From Acidobacteriota bacterium (GTDB lineage Bacteria; Acidobacteriota; UBA6911; RPQK01; JAJDTT01): 64,000 nucleotides of DNA. The stretch covers positions 124,001-188,000 of the forward strand of contig JAPPLF010000061.1 of the NCBI GenBank assembly GCA_028874215.1. The letters are read 5' to 3'. Every line of letters starts with the position of its first letter. The stretch's first letter is position 1. The notes under the pieces are model-generated. The model did no database searches, was not told the DNA's origin, and saw nothing but the letters and a program-made list of their open reading frames with translations. Of the stretch, positions 43,047 through 55,381 are shown one piece after another. The position numbers and the translations under genes were made by a program.

Positions 43047-43799
43047 ATGTCAGGACATTCCAAGTGGCATTCCATTCGGCACAAGAAGGCCGTCGTGGAT
43101 GCCAAGCGGGGCAAGATGTTCAGCAAGATGATCCGGGAAATCACCGTGGCGGCCCGTACGGGCGGCGGAGACCCGGACGCCAATCCGCGGCTGCGCACCG
43201 CCATTCAGACGGCCAAGGCGGCCAATATGCCCCACGACAACATAGAACGAGCGGTCATGAAGGGGACGGGCGAACTCCCGGGCCAGAACTTCGACTCCGT
43301 GACCTACGAGGGCTACGGCCCCGGCGGCGTGGCGGTTCTGATCGAGACGCTGACCGACAACAGGAACCGGACCGTGGCCGAGATCCGGCACATCTTTTCC
43401 AAGAACGGCGGGAGTCTGGGAGAGACGGGCAGCGTTCTATGGATGTTCGAGAAGCGGGGATACTTCGGGGTGCCCAGCGACTCCGTCTCGGAAGAAACGC
43501 TGTTGGAGGTGGTGCTGGACGCCGGGGCCGACGATCTCCAGACCGAAGGCGACACGCTGGCCGTCTACACTCCGTTCGAGAACTTCGAGCAGGTGCGGCA
43601 GGAACTGGAAGCGTCCAACATCCCCACGGAGTCGAGTCAGATCACCATGCTTCCCCAGAATTCCCTCAGGATGGAAGGCAAGATGGCGGGAAAGATGTTG
43701 AAACTGATGGACGCCCTCGAGGACCACGACGACGTCCAGCATGTCTACGCCAACTTCGACATCGACGAGCAGGAGATGGAGGCGCTTCTCCAGACCTGA
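43047..43799 (+). CDS. yebC: YebC/TACO1-family transcriptional or translational regulator
   Basis: DNA- or ribosome-associated protein of the YebC/PmpR/TACO1 family; recent work links members to relief of proline-stretch stalling. The 250-residue protein opens MSGHSKWHSIRHKKAVVDAK and keeps ARTGGGDPDANPRLRTAIQ, AKAANMPHDNIERAVMKG and GYGPGGVAVLIETLTDN blocks; the C-terminal half is acidic. Its TGA shares bases with the ruvC ATG. The yebC-ruvC pairing is widely conserved. Confidence 0.95.
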   Translation: MSGHSKWHSIRHKKAVVDAKRGKMFSKMIREITVAARTGGGDPDANPRLRTAIQTAKAANMPHDNIERAVMKGTGELPGQNFDSVTYEGYGPGGVAVLIETLTDNRNRTVAEIRHIFSKNGGSLGETGSVLWMFEKRGYFGVPSDSVSEETLLEVVLDAGADDLQTEGDTLAVYTPFENFEQVRQELEASNIPTESSQITMLPQNSLRMEGKMAGKMLKLMDALEDHDDVQHVYANFDIDEQEMEALLQT

Positions 43800-44335
43800 T
43801 GGGTCAACCCTCGCCCACCATCGTCATGGGCCTCGATCCGGGGAGCCGCATCACCGGCTTCGGGGTCATCTCGATACTCGGGAATCACTGCCGTTGCGTC
43901 GATTACGGCGCGATCCGCTGTCATGACCGCAGGCTGAAGACTCCTTTCGAGCAACGGCTCAAGACCATCTACCACGAACTTGGGAGCGTACTCCGCCGTC
44001 ACGCTCCAGCCGTGGTGGCCGTGGAATCGGTCTTTCATGCAGTCAATGCCCGCAGCGCTCTCCAGTTGGGGCACGCCCGCGGGGTGGTCCTGCTGGCCGC
44101 CGCGGAACTGGAGATTCCGCTCTTCGAATACTCTCCGCGGGAGGTCAAGAAATCGATCTCGGTCACCGGGCGGGCGACCAAGGAGGAGGTTCAGGCCATG
44201 GTCCGGATCCTGCTCAAGCTCAAGGAACGCCCCCGGCCCAACGACGCGGCCGACGCCCTGGCCGTGGCCCTCTGCCATGCCTTCAAGGGAGTGTCTTCCC
44301 AACGGCTGCAGCAGCAGGCAAGACTTGCCCGCTGA
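43799..44335 (+). CDS. ruvC: Crossover junction endodeoxyribonuclease RuvC
   Basis: Resolves Holliday junctions by paired cuts, following RuvAB. I start at the ATG at 43799, which overlaps the yebC stop (TGATG); a longer frame begins antisense-like in yebC and is rejected. The 178-residue protein has all four acidic catalytic residues: GLDPGSRITGFG (Asp 13), VVAVESVFHAVNARSA (Glu 76), and NDAADALAVALCHA (Asp 149 and 152). A basic patch VKKSISVTGRATKEEVQ is also typical. RuvA and RuvB are 20 kb away, so the ruv genes are split. It ends 20 bp from the convergent grpE. Confidence 0.95.
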   Translation: MGQPSPTIVMGLDPGSRITGFGVISILGNHCRCVDYGAIRCHDRRLKTPFEQRLKTIYHELGSVLRRHAPAVVAVESVFHAVNARSALQLGHARGVVLLAAAELEIPLFEYSPREVKKSISVTGRATKEEVQAMVRILLKLKERPRPNDAADALAVALCHAFKGVSSQRLQQQARLAR

Positions 44336-44355
44336 CCCCTCGTTCCGGAAGACCC

Positions 44356-44976
44356 TCACTCCTGTTTCGCGCCGGATTCGGACTCTCCGCCGGGTGCGGC
44401 GTCGACCAGGCGGCCGACTCGGGCTCTTGCAGGACGCAGGAGCCGGTCCCCGTACCGATAGCCCCTCTGAACCACCTCGACGACCCGTTGATCCAGTTCG
44501 GGGTCGGTGACCGGAATGAGCCCCACGGCCTCCGTCAGATGGGGATCGAAGGGCTGGTTCAACACCTCGATGGGCTCGATCCCCGCCTCCCTGAGCCGAT
44601 CCAGGAAGAGCCGGAGATTCAACTCCACGCCCTTTCGGAGCTCTTGCAGGTCGGAACCGCTCTCGGCCGCCTCCAACGCCCGCTCCAGGTTGTCCACCAC
44701 CTCCAGGAACTGGCGGAGGAGGTCCATTTTGAACCGGTCCAGGCGCTGTTCCAGGGTCCGTTCAAGACGTTGGCGTAGCGCGTCGTTGTCGGACTCGAGC
44801 TGCTCGAGCCTCTGCTTCAGCTTCCGTTCGGCCAACTCGGTCCGGGCCTTCAATTCCTCCACGTAAGTGGGATACCGCGTCTCCGGGACCTGCGACCGGT
44901 CGATGACCGACTCATCTTCGAGCCAGCTTCGCCGGTCGGTGACCTGAAACCTTCCTTCACTGTCCTTCTCGGCCAT
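44356..44976 (-). CDS. grpE: GrpE nucleotide exchange factor
   Basis: Releases ADP from DnaK in the chaperone cycle. The 206-residue protein has the long helical N-terminal half with coiled-coil heptads (about 45-90: AERKLKQRLEQLESDNDALR), then the GrpE core RFKMDLLRQFLEVVDNLERALE, GVELNLRLFLDRLREAGIEPI and the closing FDPHLTEAVGLIPV and VVEVVQRGYRYGDRLLRPARAR. No dnaK or dnaJ is in the window. It is divergent from clpB with 209 bp between starts, an arrangement that may share a stress-responsive control. Confidence 0.92.
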   Translation of the reverse strand: MAEKDSEGRFQVTDRRSWLEDESVIDRSQVPETRYPTYVEELKARTELAERKLKQRLEQLESDNDALRQRLERTLEQRLDRFKMDLLRQFLEVVDNLERALEAAESGSDLQELRKGVELNLRLFLDRLREAGIEPIEVLNQPFDPHLTEAVGLIPVTDPELDQRVVEVVQRGYRYGDRLLRPARARVGRLVDAAPGGESESGAKQE

Positions 44977-45125
44977 ATCGGGGCTCGCTCCAACGTCGTG
45001 TAGAACAGGCGCAGTCTACTACGGCGGGCAGGTGCGAGAAACCGGGGACCGGCCGTAGACCTCATCCGTGGAGCCGTCATCCGGCGGCGCCTCAAAACGG
45101 AATATCCGCGAAGGTCCGCGCTTCC

Positions 45126-45154
45126 TTGCGGCGGTCGAGGGCCGATCCTATAAG
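45126..45154 (+). promoter_or_regulatory. Candidate promoter of clpB
   Basis: TTGCGG at 45126-45131 and TATAAG at 45149-45154 are separated by 17 bases, which is optimal sigma-70 spacing. The -10 is five of six, the -35 three of six. No clear heat-shock sigma-32 or CIRCE element was seen in the 209 bp between grpE and clpB. The transcript would have a leader of about 25 bases, with GGAGG before the ATG at 45186. Confidence 0.45.
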
Positions 45155-45185
45155 GAGGGGAGACCGGACAGTGGAGGATCGGAAC

Positions 45186-47825
<2,640 letters not shown>

Positions 47826-47857
47826 CCGGGGCCTGGGCGTGTCGAGCGTCCCAGGAC

Positions 47858-49402
47858 CTACTGCGGGATGCGAAGCGTCTGGCCCGGGTGGATACGATCA
47901 CGGTGCCGGATGTTGTTGGCCCTCTGGATTTGGCTGGGCGAAACCCCGAATCGCTTGGCAATGCGCCAAAGATTGTCTCCTCGCCGGACCCGATAGACCT
48001 CCGGGCTGCCCGATCTGGCGGCGTTGCCGCGTTGAGCCCTGGAAGGGGTCGGGCTCTGGGCCTCGGCGACGGTGCGGCTCTTCTTTTTGGGCTTCGACAC
48101 CGTGAGAACCTCTCCGGCGTAGATCCGCGTGCCCCGGATGCTGTTGTTCCGTCTGAGAGTGGCCACCGACGTCCCGAACCGCCGGGCGATCCCGCTCAAC
48201 GTATCTCCATGCCGGACGCGATACTCACCTGGTCCGACCTCCCTCCGCTGCGCGAGTTGCACCCGCGGAGCCGACCTGAGAGCGGCCGTTACCTGCTCGC
48301 GCTTGCCGGGCGGGAAATAGAGGCTCACTCCCGCCGGTAGCACTCCCGTCCTCCTCCACACCCTGCTCCGAATATGGGGGTTGAGCCGCCGAAGCGTATT
48401 CATCTTGACCCCGGAGTGCGTCACCAGATCACCGACCCGCCGGTTCGCCTGGAGCCGGACCGAAGCAAAGGTCCTCGGTTCGTCCATTTGAATGGGGCCG
48501 AAGTACTTTTCCGGGTTTCGGCCGATCTCGATGGCGGCCAGGAACTCGGCATAGAAATTCTGTCCGGCGAAGCCGTAGGTCCGGGAACGATAGCGTTTGA
48601 TGATGACTCGCAGGTCCGGGCCATGGCGCCGCTTGGCCCTCGCCATGCCATTGGCCCCCTGGTTGTAGGCGGTCACCGCCAAAGGCCAGTTCCCCAGTCT
48701 CCGATAGTTGGCCCTGAGCAGGCGGGCGGCCGCTTCGGTGGCCCGAATCGGATGGAGCCGCTCGTCCACCGAGCGATTGATCTTCATGTACAGGCGGCCC
48801 GTCGACCGCATGAACTGCCAGACGCCCGCCGCTCCGGCATGGGAATAGGCCCGGTCGTTGAAGCTGGACTCCACGTGGGGAAGATAGGCCAGCTCTTCCG
48901 GCATCCCCTCGCTGCGAAAGATCTCCTTCATCCGCTTCAGATACCGGCCGGAGCGAATCACACCCGCACGGAAACGTTCCCGGATTCCCCGTTGATGGCG
49001 GACGTTTCCGGAAAGACGCTTCAAGGTCTTGGAGGAGAGAGAGTAGCCGGCGCTTCGAACGACTTCCGCGATCTCGCGGTGCTTGCCGCTCCATCCACTC
49101 GGCTCTCGCCGGGCCAGATCCAGAAGGAGCCGCCGCACGTCCGCCCTGGCATTCCGCAACTTCTGCCGGCGCCGGCGTGTCGCGGTCCTCCCCGTCTGCC
49201 GGTCTCCGGTTCGGACCACCCGGTAGACCAGCCTCAAATCGTGCTTGTCGTGAATCTGGTACTCCCCCTCTCCGTACCGGGTGAAAACGTCGGTCCAGAA
49301 CTTCATTCGATCCCGGTACCCCTCGGTGGAGAAGAGCTCCGTCGACTGGGCGGAGACCGGTTGGGAAACGGCAATCAGAAGGAAGATCAGCAGAACAGGC
49401 AT
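47858..49402 (-). CDS. LysM-containing lytic transglycosylase (MltD-like)
   Basis: Cleaves peptidoglycan glycan strands at the cell wall. The 514-residue protein starts with a signal peptide (VLLIFLLIAVSQPVSAQS), then a basic region, and an SLT domain with YLPHVESSFNDRAYSHAGAAG; Glu 178 is the catalytic residue. Then AVTAYNQGANGM and AEFLAAIEIGRN follow. The C-terminal part holds LysM repeats: a degenerate one near 315-355 and two clear ones near 388-431 (YRVRHGDTLSGIARRFGTS) and 469-513 (YRVRRGDNLWRIAKRFGVS). Layout equals MltD of Gram-negatives. It is not part of an obvious operon. Confidence 0.93.
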   Translation of the reverse strand: MPVLLIFLLIAVSQPVSAQSTELFSTEGYRDRMKFWTDVFTRYGEGEYQIHDKHDLRLVYRVVRTGDRQTGRTATRRRRQKLRNARADVRRLLLDLARREPSGWSGKHREIAEVVRSAGYSLSSKTLKRLSGNVRHQRGIRERFRAGVIRSGRYLKRMKEIFRSEGMPEELAYLPHVESSFNDRAYSHAGAAGVWQFMRSTGRLYMKINRSVDERLHPIRATEAAARLLRANYRRLGNWPLAVTAYNQGANGMARAKRRHGPDLRVIIKRYRSRTYGFAGQNFYAEFLAAIEIGRNPEKYFGPIQMDEPRTFASVRLQANRRVGDLVTHSGVKMNTLRRLNPHIRSRVWRRTGVLPAGVSLYFPPGKREQVTAALRSAPRVQLAQRREVGPGEYRVRHGDTLSGIARRFGTSVATLRRNNSIRGTRIYAGEVLTVSKPKKKSRTVAEAQSPTPSRAQRGNAARSGSPEVYRVRRGDNLWRIAKRFGVSPSQIQRANNIRHRDRIHPGQTLRIPQ

Positions 49403-49511
49403 GAGTGGACAGTCCCTCTCCGGTGATCAAGGCCAACGCCAGCCCGCGCCAACAGCGGGGCGCAAAGAGAATAATCCAGAACCCTGTCCAATTTTGGCAT
49501 CCGGTCTCCGC

Positions 49512-50048
49512 TCACCTGCGCGCTTCATCGGGGTTACGATGAACCGTTTCGAGGCGATCGCGGATCAACCGGCAGATCTGCTCCGGGGATCTCCCCGAGA
49601 CTCCGACCTTCAGATCGGCCAAGTCGTAGTCCGGCTGCCGCTTGCGGTACAGGGCTTCGAACTGATTCCGGTCCCGAGCCAGCGGACGGTTGTCCATCTG
49701 AGTGGAGCGCCGCCAGGCGAGTTCCAGCGGTATCCGGAGGGTCACGGCGATCCCGGACCTGAAGATGAGGTCGCGGTTCGGCGCTTGGGAAAACGCGCCT
49801 CCGCCCAGGGCCACCACCGCCGGCTCCCGGTCCCGGACCTCCGCCAGCATTCCGGTTTCCAACTCCCGGAAATGAGCTTCACCCCGAAGATCGAAGATCC
49901 GGGGGATGTCCATCTTCGCGGCGTCCACGATGAGATCATCCAGATCCACGAAGGACCGGCCCAACTGTCCTGCGAGAACCGGCCCCACGGTCGATTTGCC
50001 GCTGCCCATGAATCCCACCAGATAAAGGTGTCCCTTCAACGGCGGCAA
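49512..50048 (-). CDS. aroK: Shikimate kinase
   Basis: Phosphorylates shikimate on the way to chorismate. The 178-residue protein has the P-loop GFMGSGKST near 12-20, VDLDDLIVDAAKM (Mg and shikimate-binding Asp), FRELETGMLAEV and VALGGGAFSQ, NRPLARDRNQFEALYRKRQPDY with the lid Arg. The best start is the TTG at 50048, immediately after a GGAGGGG; this overlaps the aroA stop by 13 bases, so an ATG is not used. Placing aroK behind aroA makes a shikimate operon with uvrB upstream. Confidence 0.92.
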   Translation of the reverse strand: MPPLKGHLYLVGFMGSGKSTVGPVLAGQLGRSFVDLDDLIVDAAKMDIPRIFDLRGEAHFRELETGMLAEVRDREPAVVALGGGAFSQAPNRDLIFRSGIAVTLRIPLELAWRRSTQMDNRPLARDRNQFEALYRKRQPDYDLADLKVGVSGRSPEQICRLIRDRLETVHRNPDEARR

Positions 50049-51337
50049 ATCCCCTCCAAGTGTTGGAAGAAATCAGGATAGGACACGGCCACGCAATCCG
50101 GATCGTCCACTTCCACCGGGTCCTCCGCCACCAGGCCCGCCAGGGCGAAGGCCATGGCGATGCGATGATCGCCGAAGGTCCGCACCTGTCCGCCTCGGAT
50201 GCGGCTGCCGGGAGGAATGACGAACCCGTCCGGGAGCTCGCGGACGTCCACGCCGAGTTCACGCAGATTGACCACGACGGAGTGGATTCGGTCCGACTCC
50301 TTGTGGCGCAGTTCCTGGGCGTCTCGAACCTGGAAACCCCGTTCCAGACTGGTCCCCAAGATGGCCAGCGCCGGAATCTCGTCGATGAGCCGGGCCACCC
50401 AGTCTCCCGAGATTTGGTTGGGAAACTGCCTTCGGACCTCGGGATCCGCGTGAATCTGCAGATCGCAGACCGGCTCCCCGTTGCTTTCAGTAGCATCGGA
50501 CCTCTCAACCCGGATGCCAGCCTCTTCCAGCAGCGAGAGGAATCCCGCCCGCGTGGGATTGACGCCGACTCCCCTCAAGGCGATCCGGCTGCCCGGAACC
50601 AGCAGGCCAGCCACCAGGAAGAACAACGCGGAAGAGAAATCCCCTGGAATCCGGAAGTCGACGCCGTGGAGACGGGCGCCTCCCCGCACCCGGAGGCGGG
50701 CTCCGTTCTGAATCAAAGGAGCGCCGAAGAAGGGCAGGGCCCGCTCGGTATGGTCCCGGGACGGCCCCGTCTCCTCCACCTCCGTTTCGCCCTCGGCCAT
50801 CAGTCCGGCCAGCAGGACGCACGACTTCACCTGAGCACTGGCGATGGGCAACCGGTACCGGATCCCGGTCAGCCGGCCGCCCCGGATCAGCAGAGGCGGC
50901 AAACCCCCGTCCCGGGCCTCGATCCGGGCGCCCATTCGGATCAGGGGTTCCATGATGCGCTGCATGGGGCGCTGATTGAGAGAAGAATCTCCCTGGACCC
51001 GGGAGGAGAACCGGCCCGCCGCCAGCAGTGCCGAGAGCAGCCGGATGGTGGTCCCGCTGTTCTGAACATCCAGGGTCCGGCGCGGCGCGGTGAAACGCCG
51101 CCATCCCGGGCTGTGGACCTCCACTCGGGAGGCGTTTCGAACCACTCCGGCGCCGAGCGCCTCGATACAGGAGAGAGTGGCCCGGCAGTCTTCACTGGAG
51201 GCGAAGTTGCGGATCCGGGTGGTGCCATCGGCCATGCCCCCCAGAAGGGCGTAACGATGGGAAATGCTCTTGTCTCCCGGCACCCGGACCTCGCCCTCGA
51301 GGGGAGCCCGGACCGGATCGATTCGTCTCGGCGTCAT
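50036..51337 (-). CDS. aroA: 3-phosphoshikimate 1-carboxyvinyltransferase (EPSP synthase)
   Basis: Sixth step of the shikimate pathway. The 433-residue protein has [22 protein letters not shown] near residue 17 (PEP/shikimate-binding Lys), GNSGT-like [55 protein letters not shown], and the C-terminal [19 protein letters not shown] and [18 protein letters not shown]. The conserved LxPG(D/N)KS start has Asp, as normal. Its ATG overlaps the uvrB stop (ATGA). Sensitivity class to inhibitors cannot be read reliably without alignment. Confidence 0.95.
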   Translation of the reverse strand: MTPRRIDPVRAPLEGEVRVPGDKSISHRYALLGGMADGTTRIRNFASSEDCRATLSCIEALGAGVVRNASRVEVHSPGWRRFTAPRRTLDVQNSGTTIRLLSALLAAGRFSSRVQGDSSLNQRPMQRIMEPLIRMGARIEARDGGLPPLLIRGGRLTGIRYRLPIASAQVKSCVLLAGLMAEGETEVEETGPSRDHTERALPFFGAPLIQNGARLRVRGGARLHGVDFRIPGDFSSALFFLVAGLLVPGSRIALRGVGVNPTRAGFLSLLEEAGIRVERSDATESNGEPVCDLQIHADPEVRRQFPNQISGDWVARLIDEIPALAILGTSLERGFQVRDAQELRHKESDRIHSVVVNLRELGVDVRELPDGFVIPPGSRIRGGQVRTFGDHRIAMAFALAGLVAEDPVEVDDPDCVAVSYPDFFQHLEGICRR

Positions 51338-53430
51338 CCGGCACCCTGCCCCTGGGCCATGGCCTCCGGGCCGCCCGCCAGTTGGAGGTGAGTCTCCCGC
51401 AACAGCTTGATCCGATCCCGCAATTGGGCCGCTTTCTCGAACTCGAACTTCTGGGCCGCCTGCTTCATTTCGTCGCTCAGCTTGAGTATCTCCTGCTCGA
51501 TCTCCTGGGGGGAACCGTACCGGTCCACCTCCTCGGCCACCAGCGGGATTTCATAGTAGTCCAGTTGGGTCATCTCCAACAGCGTCGCGTCCACGGGCTT
51601 GACGATGCTCTCCGGAGTGATCCCGTTCTCGTTGTTGTAGTCGCGCTGCAGATCCCGGCGCCTCCCCGTCTCTTCAATGGCATGGCGCATGGACCGGGTG
51701 ACGACGTCGGCGTACATGATGACCTTCCCGTTGACGTTTCGAGCCGCCCGCCCCGAAGTCTGGATCAGAGACGTGCCGCTGCGCAGAAACCCTTCCTTGT
51801 CGGCGTCCAGCACCGCCACCAGCGAGACCTCGGGCAGGTCCAGGCCCTCGCGCAACAGGTTCACTCCCACCAGGACGTCGAACCGGCCCAGGCGCAGATC
51901 CCGCAGCAGCTTGACCCGGTCCAACGTATCCACTTCCGAATGAAGGTAACGGACCATGACGCCGATCTCGGTGTAGTACTCGGTCAACTCCTCGGCCATC
52001 CGCTTGGTCAAGGTGGTGACCAGGACCCGCTCCCCGCGGTCGGCCCGGCTCCGAATCTCTTCCAGCAGGTCGTCGATCTGGTTGCGGACCGGGCGCACTT
52101 CGATTTCCGGATCCATGAGGCCGGTGGGGCGAATGATCTGCTCCACCACCTCCCCTCCGCACTCCTCCAGCTCGAAATCGGCCGGCGTGGCCGAAACGTA
52201 GAGGGTCGGAGGACGGCGGAGCTCGAACTCGGCGAAGTTCAAGGGCCGATTGTCGAGAGCCGAGGGGAGGCGAAACCCGTACTTCACCAGGTTCAACTTT
52301 CGGGACCGGTCTCCCTCGTACATGCCCCGGACCTGGGGGACGGTCACGTGGCTCTCGTCGATGAAGATGAGCGATTCCTTCGGCAGGTAGTCCATGAGCG
52401 TGGGCGGAGCCTGTCCCGGGAGGCGGCCGGTGAGGTGCCGGGAATAGTTCTCGATCCCCCGGCAGTAGCCGACGGTCCGCATCATCTCCAGGTCGAAAAG
52501 GGTCCGCTGCCGGACCCTCTCGGCTTCCATCAGCCGTCCTTCTTCCTCGAGCCGGCCGTGGTGCTCCGCCAGCTCATCCCGGATGCTCTCCATGGCGCGT
52601 TCCCGCTGCTCCTCGGGCATCACGTAGTGGGAACGGGGATAGATGGGAATCCGGGGATGGCGTTTCTGCGTCTGTCCGGTCAAGGGATCGAACTGGAAGA
52701 TCCCGTCCACCTCGTCGCCGAACAGCTCGATCCGGATGCCGTAGTCCCCGTAGGAAGGGACCACCTCGACCATGTCCCCCCGGGCCCGGAAGGTCCCCCG
52801 GGCCAGATCCAGGTCGGTCCGCTCGTACTGGATGTCCACCAACCTGCGCAGGAGCGCCTGGCGGGAGATCCGCTGTCCCTCGCTCAGCATGAGCAGCATC
52901 CCATAGTAGGCCTCGGGAGACCCCAGTCCGTAGATGCAGCTCACGCTGCAGACGATGATGCAGTCCCGGCGCTCGAACAGGGATCGGGTCGCCGAGTGCC
53001 GCAGCCGGTCGATCTCGTCGTTGATCAGCGCTTCCTTCTCGATGTAGGTGTCGGTGGAGGCGATGTAGGCTTCCGGCTGGTAATAGTCGTAGTAGCTGAC
53101 GAAGTACTCCACCGCGTTCTCGGGGAAGAAGTTCCGGAACTCCTGGTAGAGCTGGGCGGCCAGCGTCTTGTTGTGACTCAGGACCAGAGTGGTCCGATTG
53201 ACCCGCTCGATGACGCGGGCCATGGTGAAGGTCTTCCCCGACCCGGTGACTCCCAGCAGAACCTGGCTCCGCCGGCCTTCCCGGATGCCCCCGACCAACG
53301 CCTCGATGGCCCGGTCCTGATCCCGGCTGGGAGTGAACGGACTACTGAGCCGGAAGGGGGCGGAAGAGGGCGCCGCCTCCCCGTAGTTCACACCGGCATA
53401 GGAGATCCCCTGCGGATCGGCCATGAGCAC
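51334..53430 (-). CDS. uvrB: Excinuclease ABC subunit B
   Basis: Damage-verifying helicase of nucleotide excision repair. The 698-residue protein has Walker [12 protein letters not shown] with Lys 66, the beta-hairpin region [21 protein letters not shown], motifs [71 protein letters not shown], and [14 protein letters not shown]-terminal UVR motif ([21 protein letters not shown]) binds UvrC. A short N-terminal extension of about 30 residues precedes the core. It is coupled with aroA-aroK on the minus strand. Start uncertain by two codons. Confidence 0.96.
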   Translation of the reverse strand: MLMADPQGISYAGVNYGEAAPSSAPFRLSSPFTPSRDQDRAIEALVGGIREGRRSQVLLGVTGSGKTFTMARVIERVNRTTLVLSHNKTLAAQLYQEFRNFFPENAVEYFVSYYDYYQPEAYIASTDTYIEKEALINDEIDRLRHSATRSLFERRDCIIVCSVSCIYGLGSPEAYYGMLLMLSEGQRISRQALLRRLVDIQYERTDLDLARGTFRARGDMVEVVPSYGDYGIRIELFGDEVDGIFQFDPLTGQTQKRHPRIPIYPRSHYVMPEEQRERAMESIRDELAEHHGRLEEEGRLMEAERVRQRTLFDLEMMRTVGYCRGIENYSRHLTGRLPGQAPPTLMDYLPKESLIFIDESHVTVPQVRGMYEGDRSRKLNLVKYGFRLPSALDNRPLNFAEFELRRPPTLYVSATPADFELEECGGEVVEQIIRPTGLMDPEIEVRPVRNQIDDLLEEIRSRADRGERVLVTTLTKRMAEELTEYYTEIGVMVRYLHSEVDTLDRVKLLRDLRLGRFDVLVGVNLLREGLDLPEVSLVAVLDADKEGFLRSGTSLIQTSGRAARNVNGKVIMYADVVTRSMRHAIEETGRRRDLQRDYNNENGITPESIVKPVDATLLEMTQLDYYEIPLVAEEVDRYGSPQEIEQEILKLSDEMKQAAQKFEFEKAAQLRDRIKLLRETHLQLAGGPEAMAQGQGAG

Positions 53431-53497
53431 GCATTATAGAAAACCGGGGGGAGCGGCGTGTTTCACGCGCCGAGTCCCGTAGCAACACCGAAAAACG

Positions 53498-53521
53498 GGT
53501 CAAGTCCTCTGGGACTTGACC
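53498..53521 (+). promoter_or_regulatory. Perfect 10-bp inverted repeat overlapping the -35 of the toxin-antitoxin pair
   Basis: GGTCAAGTCC-TCTG-GGACTTGACC covers 53498-53521. Its right arm ends in TTGACC (53516-53521), a good -35 hexamer, with TAGTCT 17 bases on at 53539-53544 as a weak -10. CTAGTC is directly repeated nearby. This position fits an operator for autoregulation by the Phd/YefM antitoxin; an mRNA hairpin is the alternative. Confidence 0.5.
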
Positions 53522-53580
53522 TTCCGCTCCGTACAAACTAGTCTTATTCCTAGTCAGTACCAGCCCAACCGGAGGAACCC

Positions 53581-53841
53581 ATGAGCAACGTCTGGCAGGT
53601 ACAGGAGGCTAAGGCGCGTTTCAGCGAACTGCTGGCGACGAGCCTCGCCGAAGGACCGCAAATCGTCACGAAGCGAGGCGTTGAGACGGCGGTGCTTGTC
53701 CCCATCGAGCAGTGGCGCCGACTGGAGAAAATGGCGAAGCCGAACCTCAAGGAACTTCTTCTCGCTCCCGGGCCGCGCACTGAAGCACTGGTGCCGCCGC
53801 GTCGAGAACTCCGTAAACGTGCGGCTCCACATTTCGAGTAG
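53581..53841 (+). CDS. Type II antitoxin, Phd/YefM family
   Basis: DNA-binding antitoxin of 86 residues that neutralises the next gene's toxin. The sequence opens MSNVWQVQEAKARFSELL and continues GPQIVTKRGVETAVLVPIEQW, the standard Phd/YefM domain. The C-terminal region (LKELLLAPGPRTEALVPPRR) would wrap the toxin. AACCGGAGGA provides a ribosome binding site. The toxin GTG starts 4 bases after the stop codon. An inverted repeat upstream is a likely operator. Neighbour genes are not related in function. Confidence 0.93.
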   Translation: MSNVWQVQEAKARFSELLATSLAEGPQIVTKRGVETAVLVPIEQWRRLEKMAKPNLKELLLAPGPRTEALVPPRRELRKRAAPHFE

Positions 53842-53845
53842 GACA

Positions 53846-54268
53846 GTGTTTCTTCTCGACACCAACATCGTCTCCGAGTTGCGTCGACCCATTCCGCACC
53901 AATCAACGCTGCACTGGATCAGGCGTGTGCCCGCCGAACAGTTGTACCTTTCCTCCGTCACGATAGGCGAAATTCAAGCAGGAATTGAAATCACACGTGA
54001 GCAGGACGCCGTCAAAGCAAGGGAACTGGAGGCATGGCTCAACGGCGTCATCGCCACGTACCACATACTGGCGGTGGACGCCGCTGTCTTTCGGGAGTGG
54101 GCGAAGCTGATGCACCGGCGATCGGACACCTTGATGCAGGATGCCATGATCGCTGCCGTGGCGATCGTCCACAGGCTGACGGTAGCGACCCGAAATGTGC
54201 GGGATTTCGAGCATTTCGGCGTTCCGATCGTCAATCCTTTCGCGGACCAACGCGGGGAGACGGGATGA
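53846..54268 (+). CDS. vapC: PIN-domain toxin, VapC family
   Basis: Ribonuclease toxin of 140 residues. GTG at 53846 starts [14 protein letters not shown] with the first catalytic Asp at residue 5; the longer frame from 53681 overlaps the antitoxin out of phase and is rejected. Other acidic positions lie in [25 protein letters not shown] and [11 protein letters not shown], the complete PIN set. Its stop overlaps the downstream nucleotide-sugar gene start by four bases (ATGA), which is unusual for a toxin. Targets of VapC toxins are usually tRNA or rRNA; the target here cannot be read from sequence. Confidence 0.93.
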   Translation: MFLLDTNIVSELRRPIPHQSTLHWIRRVPAEQLYLSSVTIGEIQAGIEITREQDAVKARELEAWLNGVIATYHILAVDAAVFREWAKLMHRRSDTLMQDAMIAAVAIVHRLTVATRNVRDFEHFGVPIVNPFADQRGETG

Positions 54269-55218
54269 TCCGGGAACGGATACTGGTAGCGGGAGGCGCC
54301 GGATTCATCGGCAGCCACCTCTGCGAATCGCTGCTCCGGCAGGGCGCGGACGTGCTCTGCCTGGACAACCTGTTCTCGGGCAGCCGGCGCAACATCCTCC
54401 CGCTCACGGAACACCCGTACTTCGAGTTCATCCGCCACGACGTGACCCAGCCGATCCTTTTGGAGGTGGACCGGATCTACAACCTGGCCTCGCCGGCGGC
54501 GCCGGTGCACTACCAGTACAACCCGGTCAAGACGGTGAAGACCAACGTCATGGGCACCCTCAACCTCCTGGGCCTGGCCAAGAGGGTCGGGGCCCGGATC
54601 CTTCAGGCCAGCACTTCGGAAGTTTACGGAGACCCCCTGGTCCATCCCCAGCGGGAGGACTACTGGGGCAACGTGAACCCCATCGGTCCTCGAAGCTGCT
54701 ATGACGAGGGGAAGCGGGTGGCCGAATCCCTGATGATCAATTACCGGCGCCAGAACGGCGTCGACGTGAGGATCGCCCGCATCTTCAACACCTACGGGCC
54801 GCGAATGTCGGAGGTGGACGGACGGGTCGTCAGCAACTTCATGGTCCAGGCGCTTCGGGGAGAGCCCCTGACCGTCTACGGAGACGGGTCCCAGACCCGC
54901 TCCTTCTGTTTCGTCTCCGACATGGTTGCGGGGCTTGAGCAACTCATGGACGCCGATCGGGTCCCCGGACCGGTCAACCTGGGCAGTCCCCAAGAGTGTT
55001 CCATCCTGTCGTTGGCGAAGCTGATCCTGGAACTCACCAGCTCGAAATCCGAGATCCGGTTCGGAGTGATTCCGGAGGACGACCCGGTCCGGCGGCAGCC
55101 CGACATCGGCCGGGCGGAACGGCATCTGGATTGGCAACCGTTCGTGGACCTGAGGGAAGGACTTCAGCGGACCATCCCGTACTACGAGGAAATCTTGGCC
55201 CGCAACCCGACGGGGTGA
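54265..55218 (+). CDS. uxs: UDP-glucuronate decarboxylase (UDP-xylose synthase)
   Basis: Short-chain dehydrogenase that converts UDP-glucuronate to UDP-xylose, feeding surface polysaccharides. The 317-residue protein has the NAD loop [15 protein letters not shown] at residues 8-22, [64 protein letters not shown], and the [12 protein letters not shown] catalytic Tyr-Lys pair; [12 protein letters not shown] and [15 protein letters not shown] follow. This set is diagnostic for the UXS clade. The ATG overlaps the VapC stop, so its expression may be coupled to the toxin operon. Confidence 0.92.
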   Translation: MIRERILVAGGAGFIGSHLCESLLRQGADVLCLDNLFSGSRRNILPLTEHPYFEFIRHDVTQPILLEVDRIYNLASPAAPVHYQYNPVKTVKTNVMGTLNLLGLAKRVGARILQASTSEVYGDPLVHPQREDYWGNVNPIGPRSCYDEGKRVAESLMINYRRQNGVDVRIARIFNTYGPRMSEVDGRVVSNFMVQALRGEPLTVYGDGSQTRSFCFVSDMVAGLEQLMDADRVPGPVNLGSPQECSILSLAKLILELTSSKSEIRFGVIPEDDPVRRQPDIGRAERHLDWQPFVDLREGLQRTIPYYEEILARNPTG

Positions 55219-55300
55219 ATGGAGCGGCGGCACGCAACCGCCGAAACGGAGCGCCGATAGCCGATCGCCGGCCTCCGTTCAACCTCCAAGGCATCCAGGG

Positions 55301-55381
55301 AACGGGCGAATCATCTTCCGCTTCGAAGCAGGCGACGCGTACGATGTCGACCTGGTCGACGACCACTGGGAGGTCCCATCC
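55301..55381 (+). pseudogene. HigB-like toxin fragment (C-terminal end only)
   Basis: Reading in frame with the following HigA gene, 55301-55381 encodes [18 protein letters not shown], which is the C-terminal signature of HigB/RelE-type toxins. Upstream in the same frame there is no start codon back to the uxs gene. In another frame just before, [10 protein letters not shown] resembles the PxNxLxxLKG of HigB, suggesting a deletion plus frameshift. No ribosome binding site or start serves this fragment, so I call it a remnant. Confidence 0.6.

Noticed and set aside
43064-43798. Extension of ruvC upstream into yebC
   Set aside because: It is out of frame inside yebC; ruvC begins at the overlapping ATG at 43799.
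51382-53439. Plus-strand open frame of 685 codons opposite uvrB
   Set aside because: UvrB shows all helicase motifs on the minus strand; the plus frame has none.
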